This document shows positions 24,907 through 57,100 of a stretch of DNA of 64,000 nt, piece after piece. The notes beneath the pieces are model-generated. The model saw only the letters and a list, made by a program, of their open reading frames with translations. It had not been told where the DNA came from and did no database searches. This stretch comes from Eutrigla gurnardus (Eukaryota; Chordata; Actinopteri; Perciformes; Triglidae). The DNA lies in assembly GCA_963514095.1 (NCBI GenBank), contig OY741273.1, positions 14,254,718 through 14,318,717 on the forward strand, written 5' to 3'. Made by a program: the position numbers and the translations under genes. Every line of letters begins with the position of its first letter. Position 1 is the first letter of the stretch.

Positions 24907-27900
24907 TCAGTCATCTTGATGCTTCTGTAAACAAAGGGGGGAAACGTTCCATAACTGGGGTTTTACAGCCATAACTAATCACACACTACACTACAAAACA
25001 CAGCTTGTATTAAGGTATTCTCACTGTATATCCTGCATAAATCAAGCAGTGTAACTTGGAGCAGATAAACCGTACTGCATCTGGTGCTCCAAGCACATTA
25101 AATCAAACACTATGAATGATCTGTACATACAGTACATGGAAATCCTCAGAATTCATTGGAATCTGATTTTGGAATCTTTGTTTCTTTACCCTCATCTGAT
25201 GGTAGATCCAGTCCAGAAAGTAGGTGACGTTGCCATAAACAGCGGGTTTATTCTGCCCCGTGCAGTGTTCCCCCCATATACTGTCCCCTATGAGCCACCA
25301 CACACCCTCCTTCAGGGACACCAGAGGACCAGCGTCGCCAGTCTGAGGAAAGAGTTCAGCGCAAAACACTTTTATGAGCGACACATTCGGGAAATAACGC
25401 TTCTCCCGGTTCCCACAGTGGAAACCGAGAGGATTACAATGATCTCAATGTCTCTTTTGGGGAAATTCAAACACTATAAATGCTATTCATTGGATTTAAT
25501 GAGCATTTAAGGTCTTTCAAGGCTGTCGGAGGTCCATAAATAAAACATGAAATGATGGTCAGCTGCCACGCCAATGCTGACTTTACATTCATTGTTGACT
25601 CGACTGTATGGTTTGTTACAAGCCGTTACTATGTACAGAACATAATGCAGGTCTTGTTTGACTGTGCCTCAAAGCAAGTTGTATTAGAGCGTGAAAATGC
25701 TTTGACTCCTTTAAAGTGCAGGAACTACACAATGTTGTGTGAGCAGAATCAAATTGTACCAGAAAAACTCTGGTTATGAAGGGTGTGTGTGTCGCTGCTT
25801 GTGTGAACAATGCTTTCTTTGAGCACGTTGTCCTATAAGGATCACTTGTGGGTCTATTAAAACCATGTATTTGCAGCCGACGTCTAAACATATTAACCCG
25901 TCACACTGCAACCGGCATGCTGCTCTCTGCGGAATAAAACAAACATTTAGGTCGTCGTGCGGTTCGTCTTACACGGCACACGTCGGCGACCGCCTCCTTC
26001 TCTCTGGCACATAACATGTCCTGCAATATCCTGCCGTCGGAGGAGGCAGAGCTGTTGCAGTCTGAGGTATCGATGAGAGAGACCTGAGCCTCCAGCAGGT
26101 GTAGAGAGACAGGTTCTGTCAAAGTAAACAAAGTATATTTTCTGTTTGTGTTTGTAGTTTTACTACTTACTTTGCAGAATGAGAATACAACATATATGCT
26201 AAGTTAATATAATATAACACTTAAAGTAATTAAATGATCCTCATCTTTACAAGCTGCGGCATTAAATTGATGTACACATAATTAATCCATATAATTATAA
26301 ACCAATAATATAATTTGACGTAATGAGTATCTGTACTATGTGCACTTCTGTATTGTTTTAACTGCAACAAAGTATTTAAAAACTTTATTGATGCAGGTTT
26401 TACTTAAGTCAAATATCTTCTTCTTTCACTATTAAATCACCAGCAAATAAAACAGGTCTAACAGTGCGAGGGCACGTCTCCAGACTTTGGTGCCATCTAG
26501 TGGTGGCACACAGCACTGGCAGCCAATGGAGCAAACAGCAGTGAACACCTTTAACCTCCAAATAAATATATCTAATCTTGGTAAATTTGTTTCGACCTGG
26601 GATGTATTTAAATTTGTCGTTGAATCATAACACATGACCACATGACCACATGCACTCATAACGGTCTCACCTCCGTTTGCTGTGCGACCGAACCGTGTTA
26701 TCCAGCCAGTCTGAGGATCAGTGATGTTCATGCCGACATTCGGGAGGCACACGGCTCCGATATCACCGGAGGCTACCGAAGGAAGAAAGGTGTCTGTCGT
26801 TGTGAGTCATTGTGGTGAGAGCTCTCTGGAAACGGTGCCTTTATTTCCACAGAGTAAGGGATGTATACAGTGTACTACAACAGCCCTGCAATAAATCCAC
26901 ACTTCATGAAGGTGATGATGTATTGAAAAAGAAAACGTCAGGTCATTATGATACAAATAGAATGGACAAAATGATAGAAACACTTGTCAGCACAACTACA
27001 TCCCCCAAAATGATAAGCTTCATGGAGGTTAATTGCAGGACTGTGGTATTAGACTGCATGTAAATGTGCCGATACGTACTTGTGATGTCCAAGGATCTAG
27101 AGAGCTTCATCAGAGCGACGTCATTCCTGCGTGTGGCACTGTTGAAGCCTTCGTGGGCTACGATGCGGCTCACAGAGTGCGCAGGTTTAAACAGAGTACC
27201 CAACGCATCCACTACTCCAGCGTACACGGCCCAGTCTGCAGGGCTGGAGGCTCTGCATGGGACAGGAATTCACCCTGGGTCAGACCACAGAGGCCGATTT
27301 AACAAGTGTGATGAGGAGGAGGCCTCACCTGGCAACGCAGTGGGCCGCAGTGACTATCCAGTAAGGGGAGATGATCGCTCCTCCACAGCGGTGGGAGCCC
27401 GCAACCTGCAGACTAACCAGCCACGGCCAGGCCCCAGGGGAGGCCAGCTGGCCCCCAGAGGCCCTGCTGGAGTTCACTCCACGCCCACAGTCTGAGGGAC
27501 AAAACTGCCGTTAGGGAGGAAACCTTTCAAAGCGATATCAGTATCCAACATCAAACATCATTATTTTAAACCTGGAAGCATCTGTAGAGAAAAAAAAAAA
27601 ATTTGCATTTAATTTGGTGCATGCACAACAGCACCCCCTAGAGGAGACCAAAGGCAGTACAGACGCCACTTACTCCTTCAACTGCAGCAAACAGTAATCC
27701 CAAACCAGTAAAACAGCAATAACATACCCGTGCAGCGCAACGTCACGGCTCTGTTGTCGGGACAGGTGTTGCTGCAGCGGCCAAACAGAGACAAAGAGGT
27801 GTAATTAATGTAGCATGAACAACTTGACACTGGTCCATCTCTACCAGTCCACCGACCTGAGCTCCAGCTGTTGGAGAATGGACGCCTCGGGGTTGAAGTC

Positions 27901-28565
27901 GGACTTCACTATGAAGAATCCATCATCAGAATCCGTCTTCTGTTGGCCCGATTTAAAGTACGTGCCCCTGTTCAACCACATAACGGGAAATGCACAACTT
28001 TATTCAAACACACACGTCACAATCTCCAGAAAACAGACTGAAAGCAAAGGTAGGAGCATCTCACCTGCTGTAGCCCAGCTGCTGGCAGCTTGTCGCCCCC
28101 TGCCGGTCGGTCCAGCCGTGAGAACACACCGTCCTCCAGCCTTTAGCGGAGTAGACCTGGAGCAGGAAGCTGGGGCCGCGCAGCCTCACTGAGCACCAAA
28201 CACACACACGTAGAGACGTCACCACTACGGATGCTTTTTGTTATTTGCGAAGTGAAGTTGGATGCTCGTTTACCGCAGTCAGCTTCGTCCTGGCCGGCGG
28301 GGCAGTCCGCCGCTCCGTCACACCACTGGGACTCCCACACACAGCGGCCGTCACCACAGCGCCTCCCGTGCACACAGGACGAGGAGACTAGGAGACAAGA
28401 CAGCCACTCAGACGGGGTTGCAACAGCACGCGGGGCATTACAGCGGGCGGGGAGCGCTGCTCTCACGGTAATAAGCGAGGAGGATCCCGGCCAGCAGCAG
28501 GAGGATCAGCAGGCAGATCCCAGCGGCCACCGCGAACCTCACACACCTCCGTTTTACATCTGACA

Positions 28566-28659
<94 letters not shown>

Positions 28660-29332
28660 CTGTATGAAACCATCTTTTTGTTCTTTATGGGAAGAATCCT
28701 GCTTTAATTACGTGAATGCATCTCTATGAAAGTAGTCATTGTATTGTCCTCAATATGGAAATGACATGTTTTTTATTTATTATGCATCTCTAAACAGTCG
28801 AGTTTATTTACATTTTTGGTTTCATGACTAAATGATTGATTACATCTACAGTAAACACTGTAAAACAAATGACTGCATTATATTTGGCCTGCATTAACAG
28901 TTGTATTAAAAATCCCAGTATGAAGCAGCAGAGTGGACTACCTTTGTGTTTGGGACTGGAGTGGCTGATCTCAGGTGGAACTTCCAGACGATGAACATAC
29001 TGAGGCTTAACATCTGAACGGCCGGGAGGAGGAAGATTCCTCTGGTCCTCTCCACGGATGAAACAAGGACCTGAGTTCATGTACTGTCGGGGAAGCAGAA
29101 GTGATGAGAGACGCTTGTCAGGATTTATCAATCTGAGCTCAAGAAGAAAAAAGGTTTAAAAAAAAGGGACTAAAACATAAATTCCAGCATTTCAAATACA
29201 AGTCGTACACATTTTATTCACTGATATGTATAAAATTATATTGGAAATTCGGTTATTATTATAGTATGAATATGACTTAATCTACTTCAAACTGATATGA
29301 ATGAAATGATAACTTACCAGATTGGTGCTCAT
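24907..29332 (-). CDS. TMPRSS2: TMPRSS2-like type II transmembrane serine protease, predicted catalytically inactive
   Basis: Thirteen coding exons, 5' to 3': 29332-29318, 29083-28942, 28559-28467, 28387-28274, 28188-28065, 27967-27857, 27771-27728, 27491-27329, 27252-27080, 26772-26671, 26115-25973, 25342-25190, 24924-24907; 464 aa in one open frame (human about 492). Order: short cytoplasmic tail, transmembrane helix (about 60-82), LDL-receptor class A domain with six Cys (84-121), SRCR domain (122-214), S1 protease domain. His265 (AAHC), Asp313 (NDVALM) and S1-pocket Asp405 are present. The nucleophile motif GDSGGP is replaced by T-G-D-A-G-P (409-414), and the activation terminus IVGG by ASGG after Arg224. 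Structural cysteines are kept. Position beside BACE2 fits TMPRSS2 rather than TMPRSS3, 4 or 13. It would sit at the cell surface; function without catalysis is unknown. Confidence 0.88.
28569..28658. repeat. (CA)n array; (TG)n on the TMPRSS2 transcript
   Basis: Forty-five dinucleotide units in TMPRSS2 intron 2. On the minus-strand transcript the (TG)n run ends only nine bases before the exon encoding the transmembrane helix, so it occupies the place of the polypyrimidine tract. Confidence 0.95.
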
Positions 29333-29734
29333 TTTCTTGTTTAACCCTCAATATTTCACAATTTAATAATAATCTGGTCAAAATCAACGTCCACTCCAGG
29401 AGTTGTTGAAGGTGCAAGAGAGGTTTTCTTGGCGACTCTGCTCTCTGATTTCTCACAACACAATGATGAAACAAAGAGTTTGTGTGATCTTCTGAGTGGC
29501 CACTCCTCACATTTCACCCTCCTGAGCACACAGCAGGCACAATGAGGACCGTCTCCTCGTCCAAACACCAGTGTGAGCCAGCGTGCTTCACCACGTCAAC
29601 TGTCACAAACACATCACGCTTCGATCCTTGAGTCAATGATTGGCGGAAAACGCAGGTATATATGTGCATTAACTTGTAATGACTTTAACAGAGACAAAAT
29701 AATACAAATAAAATGTACCTTTAATGCAGTTTGT
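29333..29734 (-). promoter_or_regulatory. TMPRSS2: TMPRSS2 5' region and short gap to ATM
   Basis: TMPRSS2 starts at the ATG on 29332 (context aaaATGA), reading MSTNL before a consensus donor. Only about 400 bp separate this ATG from the putative ATM polyadenylation signal, so the TMPRSS2 promoter and 5' UTR must lie here or in the ATM 3' UTR. No TATA box was identified. Confidence 0.4.
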
Positions 29735-29740
29735 TTTATT
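29735..29740 (-). terminator. ATM: Putative ATM polyadenylation signal (AATAAA on minus strand)
   Basis: TTTATT on the + strand reads AATAAA on the ATM strand, about 710 bp after the ATM stop codon. The DNA between has no coding homology, consistent with a 3' UTR. Confidence 0.5.
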
Positions 29741-30451
29741 TAAGGATACATAAATCAGGTTTTTTACAGAGCAGGCAAGTAAAGTGGAATAAAGTTGCTC
29801 TAGAAGAGTTGATATCTATATACATATACATGTCTCAGCCTTAAAAAAACATCATGCTTTACAGCACAACATAATAGTCACTAATTTCATAGTAACTGAA
29901 GTAGCAAAGAGCTGAACCGAAACAAAACCCTCCTGCAGGTCTCATCGGAGTATTTTATATCTTTTCATACAACCGTCAGCAGCATAATAACATTCACATC
30001 CCGCGGGCTCAAAAACAGAAATCCATCTCACCTTCACACATACGTGTCAGTCTTCCCTCTCACCACTTTTTATTGGTCTTTTAACATTCCTTTTACAGTA
30101 AAAAAAAAAAAAGGGTGATCGAATGGTTTGTTTTGCAAGTATTATTGTACGCAATCTGCCAAATAGACATTTTGTTCTGTTAAAGTGCCAGTTCTAAAGA
30201 ACAGATTATGTTTGTGTGTTTAGTCTGAAAACTTGTTTCACCGTTTTTCCATTCTGAAGCTCATTTGCATAGCGTGTGTCCACTCTCCCCCCTCAAGCTC
30301 TGTATTGGTATTGTTGTTCTACAAAAACAGCTTCGGGCAGCAGGGGAGCGTCCATTAAAACAGTTTGACTTCTTAAAGGGGCACAAACAAACAAAGAGCG
30401 AGTGATGGAGAAGAAAGAGAAGATGACCAGCGCTAGTGTACCGTCTGACCT

Positions 30452-50246
<19,795 letters not shown>

Positions 50247-50279
50247 TTTGCTCCACAGTGGATGAGGGCACTATTCTAC

Positions 50280-51125
50280 CTGCAAAACCCGGATGTTGTT
50301 ATTCCCCCACATTACGCATGCAAAGCATTCTTGACAAATTACTGACAGGAAATGACATTTTAACCACCTAACACTTGACTTGCATAAAGCAAATCAATTT
50401 ATATTCAGTCTGGCGTTGACGAGCTACTTTAGCAACACAACGTTGCTACACTAGCCTTGGATTTGCGTCACACATGCCCTTTGAAACACTCTCAGTATGT
50501 CCACTGACCTCGGATGACTGTACTCAGATCAGTAGAAACAGTAGAAACGCACACGTAGGTGCGGATGTTAACTGGGGTGCTGATACATTGCTAGGGTAGC
50601 TCCACACAACTTTGCCATCTTGTTCGCGTGCGTTACCAGACGCACACGTCACGCACGCGCACACACACACACACGCAGACCATGCAGAAAATTCCCGCCC
50701 CGGCGTCAAACATCACTTCCTGGTCACGGATCGAGCTGAGTGTGTCGCGTAACTTTGGCGCCGACGTCAAAACAAACCCGATGTTTTGTCGGGTGCAACA
50801 TTATTCAAGCGCTAAAGAGTGTGTATACGTAAAGTACACGCTATGTATGCATTTAACATCCCGTAGGATGCAGTGGAGGTGGGCGTTTCGCGTTGGACTA
50901 CAACTACCAACATTCCAACCGGCACATTTATTTTGAAACTTCCGGGTTACGTGCTTGAGTTCCCCGCCTTTTGAGTAAGCGAAAGTCTCTCAGGACGACG
51001 CTTTACAATAATACCACCGAGGGGTTATTCATTTAACGCCGTTTAACGGGATTTCTGAGACGTCTTTCTCGAGCATGTAGCTGCTTAGCTAACTATTCAC
51101 TCTTTATATCAGCCAAGAGGGAGCC
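50280..51125. promoter_or_regulatory. Divergent ATM/NPAT promoter
   Basis: The ATM and NPAT start codons are only 880 bp apart and point away from each other, as in mammals. The interval is CpG-rich in its right half. It contains two E2F-like sites (TTCCCGCC at 50692-50699 and TTTGGCGC at 50754-50761), a CRE-like GACGTCA next to the second, and a 16-of-20 match to the ZNF143/THAP11 element at 50897-50916 (ACTACAACTACCAACATTCC). No TATA box was seen. E2F control fits the known cell-cycle induction of NPAT; activity in this species is inference. Confidence 0.7.
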
Positions 51126-54100
51126 ATGTTGCTGCCGTCCGACGTCGCCCGGCTTGTTTTGGGTAAGTCTAGTCAGCTCTGGTGTTGTCGGACCAAGCAA
51201 ATCTGTGTCGTTAGCTGTACGTTAGCGTTAGCCAACAATAGGACTTCATTAACTGACGTTTACGTTAAACGGAGCTCAACGTACATGGTCGTTAACGGCT
51301 AACTGGCCGACGGTAGACGTGCAGTGTAACTATCCGTTTGGGCGTTGTTGTCCTCTGAGTGGATGTTGGTACATGTCCTTCCCCAGGCTACCTCCAAGAA
51401 GAGGGACTGTCCGCCACAACGCAAGCTTTCATCCACGAGTGCCCAAACCTGAAAGAGTATGTCGAGCACACTACGGAGGACGGTACTATTCCTGCGTGTG
51501 TTTTTGTAAGTGCGCCTTTTTGTCTTTTAATGTGCCCTCTCATAAGCTCTGTACGTGTATGTGATGCTCAAGAAGGTGGATCTGTGATTCATTATTTCCC
51601 CCACACAGTCTATCTTCGGGAAAGGCCTGACGACCATCCTAAATGAGTATGTAGCTGCCAAAACGAAAGGTGAGTTTATGTGACATTGTTCCAATAACAA
51701 AATGCATCATATGTTATCTATTCTTATACATATATATTGTGATTATACATTTGTGGTGGTTGTATTTTCCTCAACAGAGTCTTGTCATGAGGTGCCTGCC
51801 ATGATGACCTCGTTATGGAAAAAGCTGGATTTTACTCTCAACCAGATCAAGTAATGAGCTTATTGTTCATGCGTCATCCTCTAAATTACTGCAACTGTTT
51901 GCAGTTTGAAGCTGACCACAATATCAATCTCAGTGTTTTCTATTCAAAGCTGACATTGAGTTGGATTATCATCACTGATATCGTTTTCTTCTATATGGTT
52001 TACTTAGGTCATTGCAGAATTCTCCTGCTATATCAGCAAATCAAAGATGTAAGTTTGGAATTATTATTTTTTCCATTTTGATTCAAAATGTTATTGTTTA
52101 CACTCATTTTCTTTGCCAGCAAAAGGTACAATACTGCTACATTAATGTATATAGCGACTTTTCTAATATATATTTTTATCAACACCCACCCAAGTGCATC
52201 TGTCAAAATGTTAGTATTAGTTCTACCTTTCATATCCTTACATATTAAAAATGTTATTCCCTAATCAGAATAAGAATAAATCAGCTTCATGTGATTACAT
52301 TGCGGTTTATTGCAGTGTTGAATACCGCAGCCTGTAGCACCAGCATATAAAATCCACCCTACTAAACTAAATTCACAAAAGTTTATTCATTGATACTGTA
52401 TGAATTAGCCTTCGCCCAATGACAGCTGGGATCGGCTCCAGCCCCCCTGTGGCCCTGAATGCAGGATAAGCGGTAGACGATGGATGGAATGTATGAATTA
52501 GGGTGTCTGAGTTGTGTTTTGCTCAGGGTTCCTTTGCAGGCCTTTTACTTACTGGCCTCTGTTCATTGCAGTACGCTCACGCATCGGAGTGGCAAACATG
52601 GCGAGACAGCGGGCCTTGACCATGGCTTCGTCTGGCAGTGTAGTCTGCTCACCACTTTCTGACACAACCTCCATCAGCCCTGCACACATCTCCCACAGCA
52701 TGCTCGGCCACTCCACTCCCGTGAGCTACACTGCCACGCAGACCCGAGCAGCAACCAGTGGTGGCATACACCAGCAGATCCAAGATGGCAACCGGTTACT
52801 AAATACGCCCAGTGAGTATCACAAAATATGCAGTACTCTCAATATTGTTTTGTTTCATTTAATTGCGTTTAGAAGGTTGTGTTTTGATTTCATGCATCTC
52901 ATTGAATTACATCCACAACAATGTAAATGAATTCATCATGAATCACAAAAACGTTGCTTTTCTCTGACGTGTAACATAATATGTCCACTACAGGGGATTC
53001 ACCGATACAGATAATTGTTTCAGAACATCGGCTAAATCCAGGCCCAATGTCTCCTGGACGACGGAAATGGTAAGGGTGATTATTTATATATATGTTGCAG
53101 TTATGTTGCAGCATTGAAGACAGACTCTGTTGTCCTACCGATCCTTGTTGGCTTGCTTATTCTCCTTTCTCGGTGCAAAACTAAAGTACAGAAGTAGATT
53201 TTAATACATTTCACAGAAGACATTTTGACATGTCATGATAGCAATAAAAATGCAAAGGTGTGTAGATAATAAAATGAACAAGCTCTAAATTCCATTTAGC
53301 TGCTTCAATTTAAGGGTCCTTTTTATTTTGCATGCTGGCTCTTGTCGCAGCTTACTGGAAGCAACTGTTGATGGTTAGGAGTCACACCTTTGCTTTTCTT
53401 ACTATGACGAGTCAAAGACTGTGTCCAAAATGGCATACTATACACTACATACTCAATGTGTGAACTACCGTTCACATAGTTTTGTATGAATCACAGTTTT
53501 ATGTATCTTCTCGGAAACACTGACCTGTAATTATTGCGTAATTTCCAGGGAGCTTTGGCATTTGGAAATGTGTGACCATGGTAAAATGTGCCAACCCATG
53601 ATGATTTGTGAGAATCTGAACTAATTACAAATTATATTGTGCTAAGCAGACCATTGTCTGTTATGAGCATTGTCATCACTACCACATTGCATTGTGTGAA
53701 TTGACTGCCGGCATAGTGTCCAGTGTTTTCATACTGTGATGTTTCACTGGAAATAGTATGCAATTATCAGACAATTGGGTTCATTATAAGGTTTAAAATC
53801 TCATGTACTGTTTCTGCATGCTAGATGGCATGTTAGCATGGAATTTCGGACACCGCAAGAATGTCTGCTGTGAAAAAACGATAGAAGGCTTGATAATGTA
53901 ATCATCAGTGTATCTGTATGACTGTGGCTCGATACTGTTGAGCTGTGCGAGCTTCAGGGCCTTGGTTTACACCTTATAGACAGCAGACATGTGATTGCAG
54001 GGAAGGCACAGGTGTTACTTATTAAATGTAATGATAGGTCTGTTCCATTCATGTGAGCAGAATAAAATTACTGTGGAACTGATTGACCTAAATTTATGGA

Positions 54101-57100
54101 ATCATCATCATCAGTGGTATCAGTCACACCTGTTGTTCTGTTTTAGTTTGTGTTGTTATTGTATGAGCTCATTTTGTTTTGTGCATATTTTGTACATGTT
54201 GGCAGCTGCATCTATATGTGTTTTCTCCTGCCTTCAGGGACACCCCCAGGAAGAGAGGTGGTGCTCAGAGTGGGTCCAGTGCCCCTGTCAGATGTGCCAT
54301 GACTGTCAGTACCCCCAATGCAGAACCCCAACCTGAAGAAGCAGGCAGTGAGAACTATCCCGTAAGTAAAATCTGCATATGACGTGTTGGGTTTCCTTAA
54401 CACACAGACATTTTGAACAAACGAGAAACATTTTGGCTCATCCAATGATCTTGGTCCAAGTTGTGCAACAAAAGTCACCTTTTTAGGACACCTGAAATAA
54501 AGTCTGATAGTATGGTGAATGACCGCATGCATCAGGCACAGACAAGTTTTGGTTAATTGTGCAGGGCCTGCTTGCCTGGGACACACTTCTTGATTCTAAT
54601 ATTTCTATTTTGTGATTTAAGTTCAGTAGGACCTCAGCTTTATAATAGAACATCATATACATGAACGTATTTTCTTTTTTTTAGATTCATGTTTGATATA
54701 TTTGTGACTTCATTACACATGCTACTCTTCACAGCAACTTGTGATACAAAATGCACGTGACAAGATATTGGGGGACAGATCCTTACAAGAGAAGCTCGCT
54801 GAAAACATCAACAAAATCCTTGCCAAGTAAGTGTTCAGCTGGAACTCGGCATTGCCTCACTGCATATGTGTTAAGTTGTTGTATATGATTATGATCATCA
54901 GTGGTAATCAAAGATGTGACATGCAAGCATGTTATTACATGGCTGTACTAATTTCTCCTTTGTTTCATCGCTAATGTCAGTGAGCCAACATCCCAAACAC
55001 CTAAGGCCCCTACAAGTGTGGTGGAGGCAGACCAGTCTATTGATGAAATCTTGGGATTGCAGGTGTTGAAATACTATAAATATTAAAACCATAACAGTTT
55101 ATTTACTTTGTACCCTCATAGACAGTTATGACAAGCCTTATAATGATCATTGAGCTGTGTTTCTTGTCCTGTTTGTCATTGTTTCCTGACATATGTCCTC
55201 TGCTACAGGGAGAAATCCACATGAGTGACGATGCCATCCATGACATTTTGGAACAGACAGAGTCCGATCCAGCCTTTCATGCCCTCTTTGAGCTCTTCGA
55301 CTACAGTAACTATGACCTACTTTGCTTTTGTTTGTGCAGAGCACTGCTGATCACTTCTTTTTAATTATATTATAAAGCAAAATGGAATTTTTTTTATATT
55401 TATTTGCAGATAAAACCAAATTTACTGATGGAGAAACAGGGGATGGAGATCTAAGCAGTTGTCCAGAAGAGGGCAACGCTGCTGGACCTTCATCTACAGT
55501 CGAACCCTTCCAGAGTGAAGATCTAGGTATATTTACAATGTAATACAGTAGTCTCAGAAGAAGACAACTGATGTCAACTTAGATTATTGTCTGCCTCACA
55601 GGCAATTTCCACACTGTGGCTACATAAAGATTTATAATTGATTGTGCAAAGTCAAAAGTGTGATGAAAAGGTCACAAGCTTTTTGTTTAAAATCAAAAAA
55701 ATGTTATACCCATATTGAAGATGGAGCTGCATAAAAAATACAAAAATGGGGACATATGAATCATCAAATATTTTTTTTTTTTATTCAGGTACTACTCATG
55801 GAGATGCTACCATATCTGATAGCATAGCAATGACAGTGAAGATGAGAGCTGGACAAGAGCGTAAGGCCAGGAAGTCTACCACCTTGTTCAAGAAAACGCC
55901 TCTTGGCCCCAGCGGCAGAGCATCCAGAATTGAAAACAGTTCAGCCAAATTGTTAGTGAGTCACGGGGAGCATCGAGCTCTCACATCTGCTGTAGTGGAC
56001 GTAAACAGAAAAGGAAAAGCCCCGCTCTTCAACAACAGTGTTTTTGAAACACCAATGGATATTGATGAACCGTTGAATACACCTCCCCCTCCTTCAGACA
56101 GCATGGCCTCCCTCACGAGCGCCCCCAGTGATTCCACCAGTCTTCCCTTTGCTGCGTTTAATGTGCCAGAAGTGGCATCTAATGTTGACAACAAACAGGA
56201 GCATAAACGAGCACAAGGATCTAAAGTGCAACCTGCTATAGCCCCCTCTGCTTTTTTGTTTCCCTTGCAAGTTGAACTTAACAATGCTCCAATACAGACT
56301 GCTGACCTACCTCATACGTCACTTTCAAGCAGTGAAAAAGACAATCAACCAGGGTCTACACTCCCAGTAACACCTGAATCTGCTTCTTGCACATCGCCTT
56401 CGAGCAGTGCCGCCGTTAAAACTGTGCCTGCCTCGCCCTCATCAGCGTCCGCCGCTGCACAATTCACAGCCACACCTGGTTCACCTGCGTCTGCGTCTAC
56501 CTCTGCAACACTTACGCTCACGCCTGCCTCATCCTTACCTGTCTCGCCAGCATCCTCCCCCTCTTGTGCCCCAACCACCAACCACACTACTCCACGCAAG
56601 GCAGCAACTAATTCCAGTAATATTGTTTCTTTGGAGATCATCATCAGTGATAACCAGGATGGGGATGTTTCCAGTGACACTACCTTGAATCAGGCAATTT
56701 CTAGCATAACTGGAGAGAAGATACCCACCATCTATCTTTCCTCTCCAGCCAAGTCCTCTGGAGGCCCTGGCACACCAAAGGCCAACTTGGACGAGACAGC
56801 GCAGGCAGTTAGTGGCTTACAAAGCTCTGAAGCACATGGTAGTCCTCTCAGTTGTAAGGCTGGGGCCATAATGATGTCCCCATTAACAGGGACATCACAG
56901 GCCCAACAAAACTACATCATTCAACTACCCCTGGACACCACTAATGCTGCCCTCCAAGGAGCCACTGCCAGCTACTTCCTTGTGACTGAACCCCCGACGG
57001 ACACTCAAAGCAGACAGGTGCTACCTTTGTCCACCAACCAGTATGGGGTGACCACACCATCTCGCACTCGAGACCCCTCTACCGGTAAGAGACTAAAGAC

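Noticed and set aside
25103..25342. TMPRSS2 C-terminus ending VKKQRFQ... by reading through after the QMR motif
   Set aside because: AGG is followed by a consensus donor (gtaaag), and a matching acceptor at 24925 opens a short in-frame final exon, the arrangement remembered for mammalian TMPRSS2.
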